NCBI GenBank assembly: GCA_030549495.1
Contig: JAUIRK010001052.1
Coordinates: 248,001-312,000, forward strand
Direction: 5' to 3'
Length of the DNA: 64,000 nt
Origin: Nectonema munidae
Taxonomy: Eukaryota; Nematomorpha; Nectonematoida; Nectonematidae
Within the stretch, counting starts at the first letter, position 1. The number at the start of each line of letters is the position of its first letter. The notes beneath the pieces are model-generated. The model was not told the origin of the DNA. It saw nothing but the letters and a program-made list of their open reading frames with translations, and searched no databases. The position numbers and the translations under genes were made by a program. Below, piece by piece: positions 24,301-35,429 of the stretch.

Positions 24301-27300
24301 CCGCTACGATGCATGTTCTTTCTCGCTCACATATTTATGTCTTAGATTTTATTTCGTTTAGCTTTACGCAAATTTTTTAGAATGTATGAGAATTGTATTC
24401 GATTGCCAGCAGATTCTTTCTATCAAGCTTGATCTGACTTATTCCTTCTATATATGGTTTTATACTGTAATTTTGCAAAAATCGTTATGGCACTTCTAGT
24501 TTGAATAGTTTTACTTAAAACTAATTAATTTCCTCAAGTTCAATGAACACAATTTTATTTTAACTAGAATGTGGCAATGCTTAAACCATAAGACTTATTT
24601 CTTCAGTCCTGCGGTTTAAGGTTAATGCTGAAAATATTTATGGATACATTGCTAAACAACATCCTGTTCAAGAGAGGTGTGGTATTTAAAAGATAGTAAA
24701 AGTAAAGCTTCACATAACTTGCGGCACTCCATTTGAGAACGAACTAGGTTAAAATATACCACCGTGTTAATTCTTGTTTCGCTAATCTAATTTAAGGTAA
24801 AGCTTTATCAATTCATGGCTAAGGATAACGTTCCTTTTCACTCAGTCATCTTTCCATGCAGTTTGTTGGGAACGCACGAGAAATACACAATTCTTGATCA
24901 TTTATCAGCTACAGGTGTCGCTTTACTACTCAAAATCATGGTTTACATGTCACTTATTACAAATATTTTTGCATAGAATTTCTTAATTATGAAAATAGCA
25001 AGTTTTCAAAGAGCAGGGGAGTTGGTGTGTTTGGTCAAGATGCGAAAGAAACCGGCATCCCTTCAGACATCTGGAGATTTTACTTGCTGTCTATTCGCCC
25101 AGAAAATCAAGTGATTTATTTTCTTTTATTCTTAATGGTTTGGCTGTGAGTTTTAGATGTCATCTTTAATTTTTAATTAGGGGTCTCAGCAGATTCGATT
25201 GAGATTCTCATAAGAAAAGCCAAACTCTCCCCCCGCGCTTGATGCAGAAACATTTCCGCCACGCCTTTTGGATACTGATTCTGTAGAAAGCGTCCTTGAG
25301 GTCCAGGCGTACCGCCCACTGGGGATGGCTCGTAATGCGGCTGAGCTGGAAGGGCGCTGTGAGGGAAATGGGGGGGGGGGGTGACAAAGAGGTCCTTGGT
25401 GAAACCCAAGTCGGCCACCAGCCTTGTCTTCCCATTTGCCTTAGGGAACAGGAAACATGGTGATATGATCCTGGGGTGACGAGCAAGCTCCAGGACCCCG
25501 GTTTGGACCAACTTTGGGAGGACCTCCTTGAACAAGAAACTTCTCTGTTCTGATGGGGGCCTGAGAAACGTGAGAAAGAGTGAAAGGGTAGGTTGGAAAT
25601 GAGCCTAGGGCGGTAGCCCCTTTCCAAGATATTCCAGGTTTCTTCATGACGTAGATCTGCCGGGGCGGTGAACGAAAGGGCGGACACTGAAAAGGAGACG
25701 TCCGGCAGGGCCTTCAGGCGGGCTGAGGCCGTGTAGGACCGCAAAAGCCGGGGCATGAGGCTCTGTGAATAATTGACTGGATCTGCCCCTCGACCGGATC
25801 GGGGCAGGGGTTCTCCTCCGGATCGAAGGACATGATTTGTGCGAAAATCCTCTTCCAAAGCTTCTTGGGAAAGAGGTTCTTCGTAGAAGTTCAACAACGC
25901 CCCAGGGTGCGCTGGGACAAAGAATCTTTGATCTCCCACTGCGACCGTGAGGAACACACACAGGGAAGAACAAACTTGGTTCCTCTTAGATGGGGACGGG
26001 AGTTGGGAGGAGAATGTCGAGGGGGGGGGGGCAGAGAAACTTCTGGTTCCCCAGGCTGAACCAGGACTGGTTGGCCTCTCGAGATTCTAATCTGAGTTTG
26101 CACCAAGCGGGGCGGATGGGTCGCCGGCGCTGGCGGGGGTGACCGAACCAAGATTGGTGGCCTTCTGATACCCTGATGAAAGACTGAACCAGTCTTTCAG
26201 GGGGCGGTATCACAGTGCCCGCGGCGAAGCCTAAATCCTCCAGGAACCTCCTTCTGGGACCCTGAAGGGAGGGGGAGCCGTGGTTGGAACAGCCAAGGGG
26301 AAGCTCCTGGTAGGAGGAGGCGGGGGAGACGGCGGCAGGGAGAGAGAAGGCGTGGGGGGAGCTTTTATAAGGGCTTCAGAAAACAGACGTTTTTGAGCTT
26401 TGAACACCAAATACTGAATCGACTGAGCCAAGAATTCTGTTTCCCAAAGTTTTAAAAAAGTGATCGTTTTTAGAGTCATATTATAAAATCTTCACTTAGA
26501 ACATAGCATATCTCTCGATCATTCCAATAGAGTTCCAATTTGTTTTTACCAAATTGCCGGGGCAACAAAATTAAAAAGTTTCAACACAGTTTTTCCCCAT
26601 TGTTATTGTATCACATCAAAACGGAGCAAGCTGTATTATAAAAAATATCAAATAAATGCTGTGTAAAATCTAAACACAATCATTTTTACACCATTGTCTT
26701 CCCATTGTTTTTATATCAAATCAAAAATGGAGTAAACTTTATATTAATAAAATATGAAATTAAATTCACAGGAAATTCTGGATATATGCTAGTAATATGA
26801 AATCTGCGCCCTAGGAATTTTAATCATGCGCTTTTATAAACCTATCTTTGCTATGCAAGAATGTAGGTAGCATTAAAATGGGCATGCTTTAAGGATTCTG
26901 CATTTTCATGGAGCGACTTTCAATCGAAGAATAACGGCGACTTGATCAACAACCTGGGAAATTTCGTCAACCGCGCGATTTCATTCTTGTTCAAGAACTT
27001 TGACGCCACAGTTCAGTGCATTCATCTTTCAAACGCGGATGTGGCTTTCGTGGAGTTAGTGAACATGGAAGTTGACGCGTATCATTCCAACCTGAGGCGC
27101 ATCAAACTACGCGAAGCTCTGGCATGCGTCCTCAACTTGTCCAGGCATGGAAACAGCTTTATGCAGGAAAACAAACCGTGGGCCAGCATCAAGGCCGGCA
27201 ACGGGTAACTTATTTCACTTTTGCCACTTACAGCGGTACTCCTTCCCCCATCCGTCTTACTCCTTCGGAGGATGTATGAAAATAACGACCTTCTCGATTT

Positions 27301-30300
27301 CAAGAAACTTCTTTGAGAAATATTATTACACATACGGGAATACCTTATTTAACACCGCCGTCTATTTATACTGGATTTCATGCAATTTGTTTCTCACATA
27401 AAAATTTAAAAAATAAAAAGATATTCTTCTTAACTGAATAAGGTAACAAACTGGGTTTAACCGGTTAACGATCCGATTAATCACAAAATATCTAATTTAA
27501 AGTAGAAGATTATTTGTTTCACTTTTTTTAAAATTCCAATAGTTATTATAGATGCTCACCAATACGTAAATATGTGTAGCAATAGAAAACCGCTCTTTGC
27601 AAAGATGTATTATTCAATATTTTTGATAAATCTGAAATATTCTGGCGTACGCAAAGTTCATTTCTATCCACTATCAATTGTAAATTCTTTTGCTGTACGT
27701 TTTTAGTCTAATGAAAGAAGAATAGGCTTCATAAAAAAGTTACTTTCAAGGTTTATTGAAATGATTTGAAGACAATTTGCCTACCTCTATGAATAATAAT
27801 AATTGAAGTGTTTAGGTTGCAACTATTGGGATTAATTACCATAATTAATTAAAATTTATTGCAGAATATTTCTATGAGTACTCTTCTCGATTCTACTGAG
27901 AGAATCTGATACTCGCCTTTCAAAATAAAAAGTTTAGCAAGACTAAAATATACGACTAGATATTTTAATTCAGCATGATTTCACACTACACAGGTTTTAT
28001 AAATGTTTAGTGAACATTATTTCTTTCATTGTATATACATCTTAAAAAAAGAAACTAGTAATTTACTAAATCACTTGATTTAGTAAAACTTGTAACATGA
28101 TTGACAGCTTGAAAATTTAAAACAAACTTATTATATTCCTTGTATTAAAAATCGATAATCTAATTAAAGAGATGTGCGATAAAGTAAAATCGATTGTCAT
28201 TAATTTTTCGGGTAAAAGATTTTTCTTCAATTTAGTGTGTGATTTAAAATTCTAAATAAAGTCTTCTTGGACAGAATATAAGCAAGAAATCTAGGTATGT
28301 GAGATTGAATGAATCAGGACAATAATAATATAAAAACAAAAACATTATCTTTATCGTACACGATTTATTTAATACATATTTTATTAAATACAGAGATAGA
28401 GCTGGTTCCGTTATCAGTCTGGCTGTTAATTTAGTTTGTCTGGTAGCGTGGACGCTTCATCCATTTTTACCGAATACAAGTGATGAAATTTTTAATCAAC
28501 TCAATTTTGATTCTAAGGACAAAGTCTTTCCTCGCCACTTTTTCAAAATGCTCAAGTCCAAACACATAATCAACGAGGTAGATCATTTTTCATTAATATT
28601 AAGAATTTTCTCACTGTCCATTCCAAAAATATTTTATAAGATATAATACTAACATGTTTAATGCTTCACCTTTATGATAGACACGTCTAATAGGTCAATT
28701 TTTGACAAGTTATGATCAAATCAATTTTACAAAAAGAGTTTTTCTGTCTTCATTTTGATGGGAAAATGATTTTGAAGAAAAAGTATCAAGTTGTTTGTCT
28801 CCAAAACGAACATCGTATTATAAATTTTGGAATTCTTTGCTGTAAAATGGTTCTTCTAAAGACATATTTGATGAAATTAGAGCCTTAATGGATGAATACA
28901 ATGCTTGGAAAAGTATAAAAATGATTATTTCCTATACAACAGCAGTCAATACGGGTAAAGAAAATGGTGTTGTAGCTAAAATTCAAAAAGCCATGGCAAA
29001 TAAAGGTTTGGAGTGTCCACAATTCATTGGTTGCCAGCACTATATCCTTGACCTCGTATTAAGACATATAATGGATTTCCATTTCGGGGGCACCACAAAA
29101 AACCAAGATCTTATAAGTAAGAGTTGCGGCTTGTTTATAAAACATGTATGCAGACTTTCGAATCAATCAAACATCATGCCAAGCTGCTCTGAAATTCCTA
29201 TCGAACATATTTTACAGACGATGAGTGAGAGCTATATAATAATAATCCATTGCTTCAATATGCACACAATAAGTAAGCAATGTTTATCACAGTGTCTCCT
29301 CTTTATAGCAAACACATGTTGATGATCCACTAGATTTTCTCATCTTCTGTCACAGTGATTCTATTTCTCTTTCTGTCTCCTCCGCTTTCTCTGCTAAAAC
29401 TCAATCATTCACTCAAGCTCTCTCCTCTTGTTAAGCTCTCCTATCTCATTCAGCTCTCTTCTCTCCAGTGACGTAGCTAGGCGGGGGCATAAGTGGCCGT
29501 GCCCACACTCCTATGTACCGCATGTTGCCCCCATGCATCTTATGCGATAACAGTTTTTGAAAATTTCTCCAATGAAAGGGTCAAGAAAGTATAAATAATG
29601 TTGCGCAAGTTTTTTGTTTTTAAATTGTACCCCTTCTATCAACTTTTTTTTGGCTACACCACTGCTTCTGTCTAATTTGCATTTAGAGTTAAATTAAAAT
29701 AGTTTTCAATCGTTACGATTTTATATCAATGAATATTGTTAGACTCGCGCTAAGAATTTTTTTTCAACAAAAGTCACAATCTTTATCGCTACGTTTGCTA
29801 CATTTTGTAACATTTGAAAACTTTAATATTCAAAAAAACGCAATAATTTTCCTTTCTCGAATACTTTGATTTATGTTAGTTTGGTCCTCGGACATTTCGC
29901 CCCATTATTTTCATAAGACAGTTCGTCCCTTGGACAATTCACCTCATTATTTTCATAAGACAGTTCGTCCCATGGACAATTTACCCCATTATTTTCATAA
30001 GACATTTTGTTTCATAGACAATTCGCCCCGTTATTTTCATAAGATATTTTGTCTCATGGACAATTCTAAAAAATTAAGAGATAAAATGAATAATTTGAAA
30101 TAATTTAATAGAGATAAAATAAACAAGAATATAAATTTTTTTAATAATTTTACGCATATAATAAGCAAAGATGGATGAAACTAATAGCCTATGAGACAAT
30201 TTGTCAGGGGGCGAAATGTCTGTCGACCGTTAGTTTAAATAATTTTTTAATTATAAGGGTTGGCTACTTAAACGTTGGCTTTTGCTGTTTATAAAAACTT

Positions 30301-33300
30301 GAAATATCAAATAAACTCTAATTCTTTATGCCTCCTATTATTTTGAAATTATTCTGAGAACAGACGGTTCCATTTTAAAATAGTGAAAATTTTTTATTAG
30401 TTTATTTTGTTTCCTTTCTCTCTTATGTTAATTATGTAGCAAATTTTTCAATTTTGAGTAAAAGGTAAGGTGTCGGGTGTATTTTCATTGACAAAGCACT
30501 GGTGTACCGCTTATGTCAAACTATGAACAAATTCGTATCGATGAGGAATCGAATCCAGAGGCTTCCGTGCTGAGTCCATCATCTCAACCAACCTGCCATG
30601 CCACCCATAGAGTATGCTGTAGGGGATGCGTCAAATTAGTTTTCAAAAACTTAAGTTATGCTCTAAAAATTTTTGTTTTTGTTGAAGTTCTATAACTTTT
30701 TCTGATAGACTTTTTTCCTTAAAAGTTATTATAAAAGGCAAATCATCGCAAAATGTTAAATGTTATTTTACTTTTTGTAGCTTGTATCAATTTAGCTTTT
30801 AAACTATTTTTGAATGATGCTGAGTAAATTGAAATAATGCGATCTTAATTTTTTGTTTACACAATTATAACTTCATTTTATACCCTTGCCCCTGAATCAA
30901 TCACATTTTTTCATATAAACATCGCAGGGTGTCTACTGTCTAGTAGACTCTTTGCCTTTAGACTACATTCACTTATATAAAACTATCCAACCTTCAGTTA
31001 TTTGTTTTCTCTATGAATCAAATATCCTTTCATTAATTCCTGTAATGTGCCTGGTAGACTACTTCATTTTTCAAATGAAAAGCCTATTCCACCCCCTAAC
31101 AATTTTGGAAAAATTGCCTCCAGAATAAATGCCCCTAATTAAAAAGTAGGAAAAAATGCCCCCTAATTTTTGATTTTCAGGATTTTTTTAAATTATATAA
31201 ATATTTTTATTTGGTACCGTTTTGAAAGGCTAAATTTCTAAAATTTCTTAATCTATAGGGTTTTTTTCTTTATAAAGTTCTTGAAAACAATAGCAAAGGT
31301 GCAGATTTGTCAGAATGTGTTCTTAAAATCAGTTAAAATACAAATTATATTTAGAAAGTGTTCTGATACACACAAAGTCCAAAAATATTTACTGTTTTAT
31401 AAAAAAAAATTTTTATTTAAAAAATTGTATACTGAGTTTTTTAGTTTACTTTAAAATGTTTTAGATGAAAAGTTAACTTTTTTTTTACAAAAAACCTCTA
31501 TTTGACATATCTTTTTAAAAAAAAAAATTTTTTTTTTATTTTAATTAATAATTTTTGAATTTTTTTTTGTGTTGGGGCATTTTTTCCTAATTTTAAATTG
31601 GGGCATTTTTTCCTACTTTTAAATTGGGGGAATTTTTTCTGCGCACGATATTCGATATGCAAATTTAATTAAAATGCTGGAAGTATAGTATTTAAATTCA
31701 CCAATTTTGTAAAAAAAAATATAAAGTAGTCTTATAAATTTAGGACTTTAGGCGCTGAATACACTCTATTTTAAAGGATTGCTTGAATATTTGGTCTCCC
31801 GTGGTATTTCCAGACCACTAATTTTGAAAATTGCAACAAAAAAATCCCCCCCCCCCCCCCCCAATAATTTTGAGGATGTGCGCCCCTGATCTTAACTACA
31901 GTTTCATAACTGAAATCTGCAATAATTACGAGGAATTGAAAAATGAATACAATTATGAGTCAGAAGTACATTGCAGGAAAATCCAGGATGAAGAGACGAC
32001 TTTAAGTTTTTGTATCAGCACAAAAAATAAATACAATTTAGAAAGCTTCCTGCTCTGCATAGCAAGCTTCATAAGCCTTGTTAGCTTACTTTTTTTTTAC
32101 CAAAGTGGAGAAGTCGATTAGAAAGTATTTGCCATTTAAGAGTGGTCTAAGTGTTGGTTTCGTAATCAGCATTATGATGAAAATTCATATAATTGTTTCT
32201 AATGCAATTAAATCACAGAATTGTCCTAAAGCATATCAGCATTTTTAAAGAACTTCAAGAATTAGTATTCCAAGAATAAATATACAGAGGAGTTAAAAAA
32301 ATGCAAGATATAGTTCAAAATAGCCGCACGAGCGTACACTTTTTTACCATCATATCGTTTTAATGCGGTATATTTCTGGAATTTGATTTTTTTTTTTGAA
32401 AAATAAACTTTTCTGAATAATTTTCGAAATTTAATTGATAAAATGAACAAATTCAAAATTTCATCAAAATTATCTATCAATCACTTAAAAACTAAATAGT
32501 AGTTAATAGTCTTATTCAATGTATATATATTTAAACTTTGATCAAGGCGCGCGAGGTTTTATAGGTTTATTCATGTAAAATTGTTTTTTTTTCGGTTTAT
32601 TTCAATTTTATTGATCAAAAAATTGCATAGGGTTTCAAAGTTGAAAAAAGTTATATGCCTAACCTAAAATAAGCGCTAGGATATTTATTTGAGAGATTAC
32701 AAGACCCTTGTGATAGAGGTATCTCTATATGTGAAATGTTGTATATCAGGATGTATAGAAAACCTTCATTTTCTTTACAATTATTATTATTGCATATGGA
32801 TCAAAAAGATATCTCTCATTTACTAAAAATTTGAGTAATAGTTGTTGTCGCACCACTGAAGACCAGTTATCCAGCTTTTTCAATCCATCATTATTCTAAT
32901 GTACGCTTTTATCACGACCATTCTTTCGCTTTTTATTTCTTTCAAATGGATTCATACATACATTGCTGATTAAAAGCTACACATCAAAACAATACAATTG
33001 TTTTTTAATTGACAAATGAAAACCTAATAAGTCTAGATTGGATTTACTTTTGTGATTTGAAGTGGCTGTGCGCTTCGTTTTTCTCTTTTTTTGGATTTGG
33101 AAATGCGCTTTTTTTAAACAAAGTATTAATCAAAAAAACAAGCAGTCTTCTATCGGTGATTTTCCTAATAGTTTAACAGACCACACATTTTTATCTCGTA
33201 CAGGTACACGTTTATTATCAAGTAAATAAACAAATACCCAAATCATAAAAAAAAAGTGTTCTTGACATTAACATCACCACCCCTATTACGAGACAATTTT

Positions 33301-34213
33301 TGGAATTTACACAATTATTCATTTTTTGTTAGAAGATGCAAACCTTGGTAATATAAATTATAAAATTTTTATTAAGTCACACAACTTTTTATAACTTTCA
33401 TATGCTTCAGAAAAGAAAACAATAACTGAACTATTTTTTTCATTTGAAATACATATGTTATCTTTAGAATATAGATTTTCTTTGTTTATTTATAATGTGA
33501 TTTTTACTTATAGCAGTTGAGGAATTTATGGAATGAAGCGAAAATTCATCCTTTTTCTGTCAACCTTAATAATATTTTTGAAGAGATCCTAAATTTAGTT
33601 TCTTTACTGTAAAAGTTTATAAATACGCGAAAGTTTTTTTTATGAATGAAGATTACATAATCAAAAAATTGCTCAAGACTAACTGATGCAAATTTTCGGA
33701 TGCTCATGATAAATTTATCCTCTAAAATTAGGTCGTAGAGCAATCTCAGTTTGCCCGACCTTCATTAGGATATTAATTAATAAGTTCTATAAAATGTTTA
33801 AAGACTTAAACGTTAAAGCCTTAGAAAATCGTTTTTTACACTAATTTATACTTTTAAAAGATAGGCATCTTGTTTCTCATATTTAGCTTGAAAAAATATT
33901 ATTTTTATTTTCAGCCCAAGCCATTGTTTAAAAAGTTGGAAACAGACATGATTGACGCTTTTAGGCAACAATTTAGTAACCGAAGTGAAGACGTCAGTGA
34001 AGATCCTAGTCACAAAAAATCGAATGAAGCAGTCAGTAAAATAAAAGAAGACATTGCAAGACAAGTAATTTTTCTGTCTCTATCTTCACTTCTATATTCT
34101 ATTTTTTAAAGGGCTCCTTAGTTCGTAAGCTAAAAGCTGAGAAAGAAGATAAGGAAATAATCAAAAGAGAAGTTGAAAAATTGTTATGCCTTAAACAGTT
34201 GATAAAGAGTTGA
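15399..34213 (+). CDS. MARS1: Cytosolic methionyl-tRNA synthetase, 15 exons
   Basis: Charges tRNA-Met with methionine in the cytosol. Exons I infer, all phase-compatible: 15399-15900, 15958-about 16067, 16570-16697, 17811-17927, 21147-21350, 22926-23015, 23071-23257, 23319-23498, 23548-23643, 24797-24914, 24977-25110, 26894-27204, 28394-28577, 33915-34064, 34112-34213. They give about 870 residues (human about 900). Domain order: GST-like (exons 1-2), class I core with [11 protein letters not shown] (HIGH box, about 264-273), CxxC zinc knuckles in exons 6-7, KFSKS at about 586-590 (KMSKS box), anticodon-binding domain, and a C-terminal WHEP helix pair ([14 protein letters not shown]). The GST and WHEP parts mark the cytosolic form. 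The end of exon 2 is uncertain (16067 or 16079). AATAAA overlaps the stop at 34213. Confidence 0.93.
15901..15957 (+). other. 57-nt MARS1 intron whose retention keeps the frame
   Basis: GTAAGA opens it and TTTTTTAG closes it. Splicing joins SFIG to KIFQEF. The intron is 19 codons long without a stop, so an unspliced message would still encode a full protein with 19 extra residues in the GST-like domain. Confidence 0.6.
16273..16538. repeat. Near-perfect 266-bp palindrome (foldback MITE) in MARS1 intron
   Basis: The left arm from TAGAAGAA at 16273 is repeated inverted up to TTCTTCTA at 16538, with only a few differences and a loop of a few bases near 16405. Both arms contain GGCAGGTTTGCCGAAAA or its complement. 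The right arm ends 31 bp before the next MARS1 exon. No coding capacity. Confidence 0.85.
16727..16740. repeat. Hairpin repeat, copy 3 (inverted)
   Basis: AGCTTGGCAAAGCT is the inverted core of the 13478 and 13766 repeats. It is followed by TCGGAGGCATTT, which matches the flank of copy 2. Confidence 0.5.
17376..17773. mobile_element. Non-autonomous hAT-like element in MARS1 intron
   Basis: The ends read CAGTCGTTTCCAACC and, as reverse complement, CTACTGGTTTTCAACC, the usual hAT style. I see no clear 8-bp duplication, so the exact borders are uncertain. It ends 37 bp before the exon at 17811. Confidence 0.5.
18271..18400. mobile_element. piggyBac-type MITE, copy 1 (TTAA target)
   Basis: TTAA lies on both sides (18267-18270 and 18401-18404). 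The ends are CCGGTTATCGACC and, as reverse complement, CCCGTTATCAACG. The 130-bp body carries ATCGTCTGCG, CTTCTGC and ATATCGTCTG words shared with the copies at 24127 and 63796. Confidence 0.75.
18405..20039. other. MARS1 intron 4, first part
   Basis: Intron sequence with no gene or defined repeat that I recognise. A self-complementary TTTTTTCAATT / AATTGAAAAAAG stretch lies at about 18410-18510. Confidence 0.4.
20048..20361. mobile_element. Non-autonomous hAT MITE with exact 8-bp duplication
   Basis: GTTGGGAG flanks both ends (20040-20047 and 20362-20369). The ends are CAGTGCCCGCGCTA on both sides, a 14-bp inverted repeat. The 314-bp body holds a C run of about 22 bases at 20085-20104 and no transposase. 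Because ends and duplication are exact, insertion was fairly recent. Confidence 0.9.
20400..20590. repeat. Dispersed hAT-end repeat, copy A
   Basis: It shares ATGAAAATATTATATATTTT and a block CATGCGGCCC(G)AGCGAAAAAA with 22640-22775. The right edge, read inverted, starts CAGGGTTGTACAAAC, hAT style. Borders are approximate. Confidence 0.4.
21840..22310. repeat. Low-complexity DNA and G-run repeat in MARS1 intron 5
   Basis: A short AAT microsatellite lies near 21840. About 22015-22305 is a repeat with GGGG blocks, a G run of about 20 near 22236-22256, and a right edge that reads inverted as CAGAGCCAGCGCTA. No coding content is seen and the borders are uncertain. Confidence 0.4.
22620..22780. 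repeat. Dispersed hAT-end repeat, copy B
   Basis: Same family as 20400-20590: ACGAAAATATTATATATTTT near the left, and GAATGCGGCCCTCGTAAAAA near the right. Confidence 0.4.
24127..24256. mobile_element. piggyBac-type MITE, copy 2 (TTAA target)
   Basis: TTAA lies on both sides (24123-24126 and 24257-24260). The ends are an exact 15-bp inverted repeat CCCATTTACGACCAA. The 130-bp body has three GCAGACGA words, the complement of the TCGTCTGC words in the other copies. It sits in the MARS1 intron before exon 10. Confidence 0.85.
25111..25197. other. Start of MARS1 intron 11
   Basis: Short AT-rich intron segment before the GC-rich retroelement fossil. Confidence 0.5.
25198..26470 (-). mobile_element. 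GC-rich retroelement fossil, DIRS-like reverse transcriptase region
   Basis: This is an island of high GC in an AT-rich intron of MARS1, lying antisense to the gene. Frames on the - strand show reverse-transcriptase hallmarks, including an LDLKDAF box and a [12 protein letters not shown] stretch. These fit the DIRS group best, though other LTR-related families are possible. Only an internal part is present and I see no terminal repeats. The copy is broken in several places and not functional. G runs and proline-rich shadow frames are side effects of composition. Age cannot be judged without other copies. Confidence 0.6.
26471..26893. other. End of MARS1 intron 11
   Basis: AT-rich. It holds two similar blocks (CCATTGTTATTGTATCACATC near 26595 and CCATTGTTTTTATATCAAATC near 26703), a local tandem duplication of about 105 bp. 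Otherwise nothing is recognised. Confidence 0.4.
27457..27480. repeat. Lone end of the TTAA MITE family
   Basis: TTAACCGGTTAACGATCCG matches the end of the MITE at 63796 (CCGGTTAACGACC). No second end is found nearby. Confidence 0.45.
28690..29325 (+). pseudogene. Transposase-like relic, family unresolved
   Basis: This lies in the large MARS1 intron, same strand. The 144-residue frame at 28888 begins [20 protein letters not shown] and contains [16 protein letters not shown] and [20 protein letters not shown]. Upstream frames contain [19 protein letters not shown]. The layout (an Asp-containing HFDGK, then an ..IIS.TT..NTG block, then a CQHH-like block) resembles RNase H-fold transposases spread widely in arthropod genomes. 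I cannot name the family. Frame changes upstream and loss of similarity after about 29100 point to a dead copy. Confidence 0.5.
29466..29664. mobile_element. Short non-autonomous hAT MITE
   Basis: The ends read CAGTGACGTAGCTA and, inverted, CAGTGGTGTAGCCA. The flanks are CTTCTCTC (29458-29465) and CTTCTGTC (29665-29672), an 8-bp duplication with one change. About 200 bp, no coding. Confidence 0.75.
29883..30228. mobile_element. MITE carrying a 42-bp tandem array
   Basis: An exact 8-bp duplication GTTAGTTT lies at 29875-29882 and 30229-30236. The ends are GGTCCTCGGACATTTCGCCCC and, inverted, GGTCGACAGACATTTCGCCCC. Inside the left end, from about 29894 to 30070, a 42-bp unit with CATTATTTTCATAAGACA runs for four copies. 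Each unit contains one or two words close to the end motif GACATTTCGCCC. The array happens to be open in one frame (14 codons per unit), but I do not think it is a gene. Confidence 0.8.
30455..30645 (-). repeat. tRNA-derived SINE in MARS1 intron
   Basis: On the - strand there is an A-box-like TGGCAGGTTGG and a B box GGATTCGATTCC about 45 bp further on, in a tRNA-like spacing, with the acceptor-stem side GGGTGGCATGG. Target duplications were not found. Confidence 0.5.
31076..31660. repeat. Inverted repeat of AAAAATGCCCC blocks
   Basis: On the left, AAAAAGTAGGAAAAAATGCC followed by CCCTAATTTT; on the right, the inverted form GGGGCATTTTTTCCTAATTT occurs twice in tandem. A foldback element is likely, with uncertain ends. 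There is no coding content between, only long A and T runs. Confidence 0.5.
31846..31888. repeat. C run and hAT-like right end
   Basis: A run of about 17 C is followed by AATAATTTTGAGGATGTGCGC and CCCTG. Nearly the same 3' block is found at 60434-60472, so both are right ends of one repeat family. The left ends were not found. Confidence 0.45.
31889..32121 (+). other. Short open frame with one hydrophobic segment, not assigned
   Basis: The frame runs about 77 codons from just after the repeat end, [20 protein letters not shown] onwards, with an acidic/polar first half and a hydrophobic stretch ([18 protein letters not shown]) near its C-terminus. The in-frame ATG lies in the repeat. It has no known family and could be chance or a piece of a gene. 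Confidence 0.2.
32122..33914. other. Rest of the large MARS1 intron
   Basis: AT-rich intron with no gene or repeat that I can support. Confidence 0.4.
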
Positions 34214-35429
34214 ATAAAATTAATTACCTCTACTTTGTATCATTTTAGTGACTTTGTGTCATTTTAGATTCTTTTTAGCTTTAAACATTTTATAAAGTAA
34301 AACTGCATTATATAACTTTTAACTGCAATTTAGTTAAAACAAGAACTTTATTCATATGTACTTTTTGATTTTATCGCATGCAACTCTTACTATCCCCTCC
34401 TTTTGAATTACAGAAGCCAGCAAAAAGAAAAAGTTTCAATTTTTCTCGATGATGTGAAAACGCTAAAAAGAGTAATTTCTAATTCTAAAATTTCTAATAT
34501 ACTAAAACATAATACCAGATAGAAATTTGAATATTCAAATTTAACAATACTTACAGAGATTAAATGATATTTAATTTTAGTAAATCTTATCAAAAATACA
34601 TATATTTCAAATAATTAATTATATATTTCAAATGACATAGACTGATAAATGTCGGTATAAAGTGGTTGCGCCTTCATACTTTTGTGGTTTTGATAGATGA
34701 TATGTGTCCCTCTTGAGATTTTGGGAATTAGAACCTGTGATAGATGAGTTTTTTCAACAATGGTTTAAAAAATGAATTAATTCACGTTTTTACGCGATCT
34801 TTTATATTTTGTTAAGTAGCTTTATAAACAAATAACAATATAAAGCTAAATAAATGATACATTTTCCCATATTATTTTAACGGTGAAGATATATATTTTC
34901 GTAAATTTCTTTCTTTTTATCATGATAGTACAGAGGAAATTTGATTTTTCAAATACAATTGAGAAATTAAAGTTTTATCACATTATTTATAAAATTGGAC
35001 ATAATTTTTACAATCTTACTTGCATATATTTAATACATAAAAAAAATAAATATACAGAGATTATATAATGTCATTTTTTAACTTTTACATTAATTAATTA
35101 ACTAGCCAACTAACTTATCATCAAATGTACATAATCTTGTAAAAAAATTCGGGAAAAACCGTCTCCGTAAAATATTTTAAATCACAGCAAGTGAGCGAAT
35201 AAATTTTTCATAACCTTTACATTTGACATCTATAAGTCACATGTTCAAATCCAGTCTTCACGGGAAACTCTGAAGAATGATAGGGAACAAGAATTAATAA
35301 CAATTTGATATATCTCAAGTTTTTGATGAAGTCAGTGTTGGTGAAAATTCATATACTAAAATATTTGAACCAAAAAATTTACTTTAGTCTTTTATTCTAA
35401 ACCAGTGATTCTCAACGTGGTCATGTGTA
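34214..35429. other. Spacer downstream of MARS1
   Basis: No gene is seen. A B-box-like ATGTTCAAATCC at about 35240 is too weak to call a SINE. Confidence 0.4.

Noticed and set aside
25832-26479. Overlapping Pro/Arg/Gly-rich frames on both strands as genes
   Set aside because: They are composition shadows in the GC-rich retroelement fossil, where stop codons are rare by chance.
29894-30070. Regular 42-bp repeats as a CRISPR array or a repeat-protein gene
   Set aside because: The units are directly adjacent without variable spacers and lie inside a MITE with exact target duplications; the open frame follows from a unit length divisible by three.
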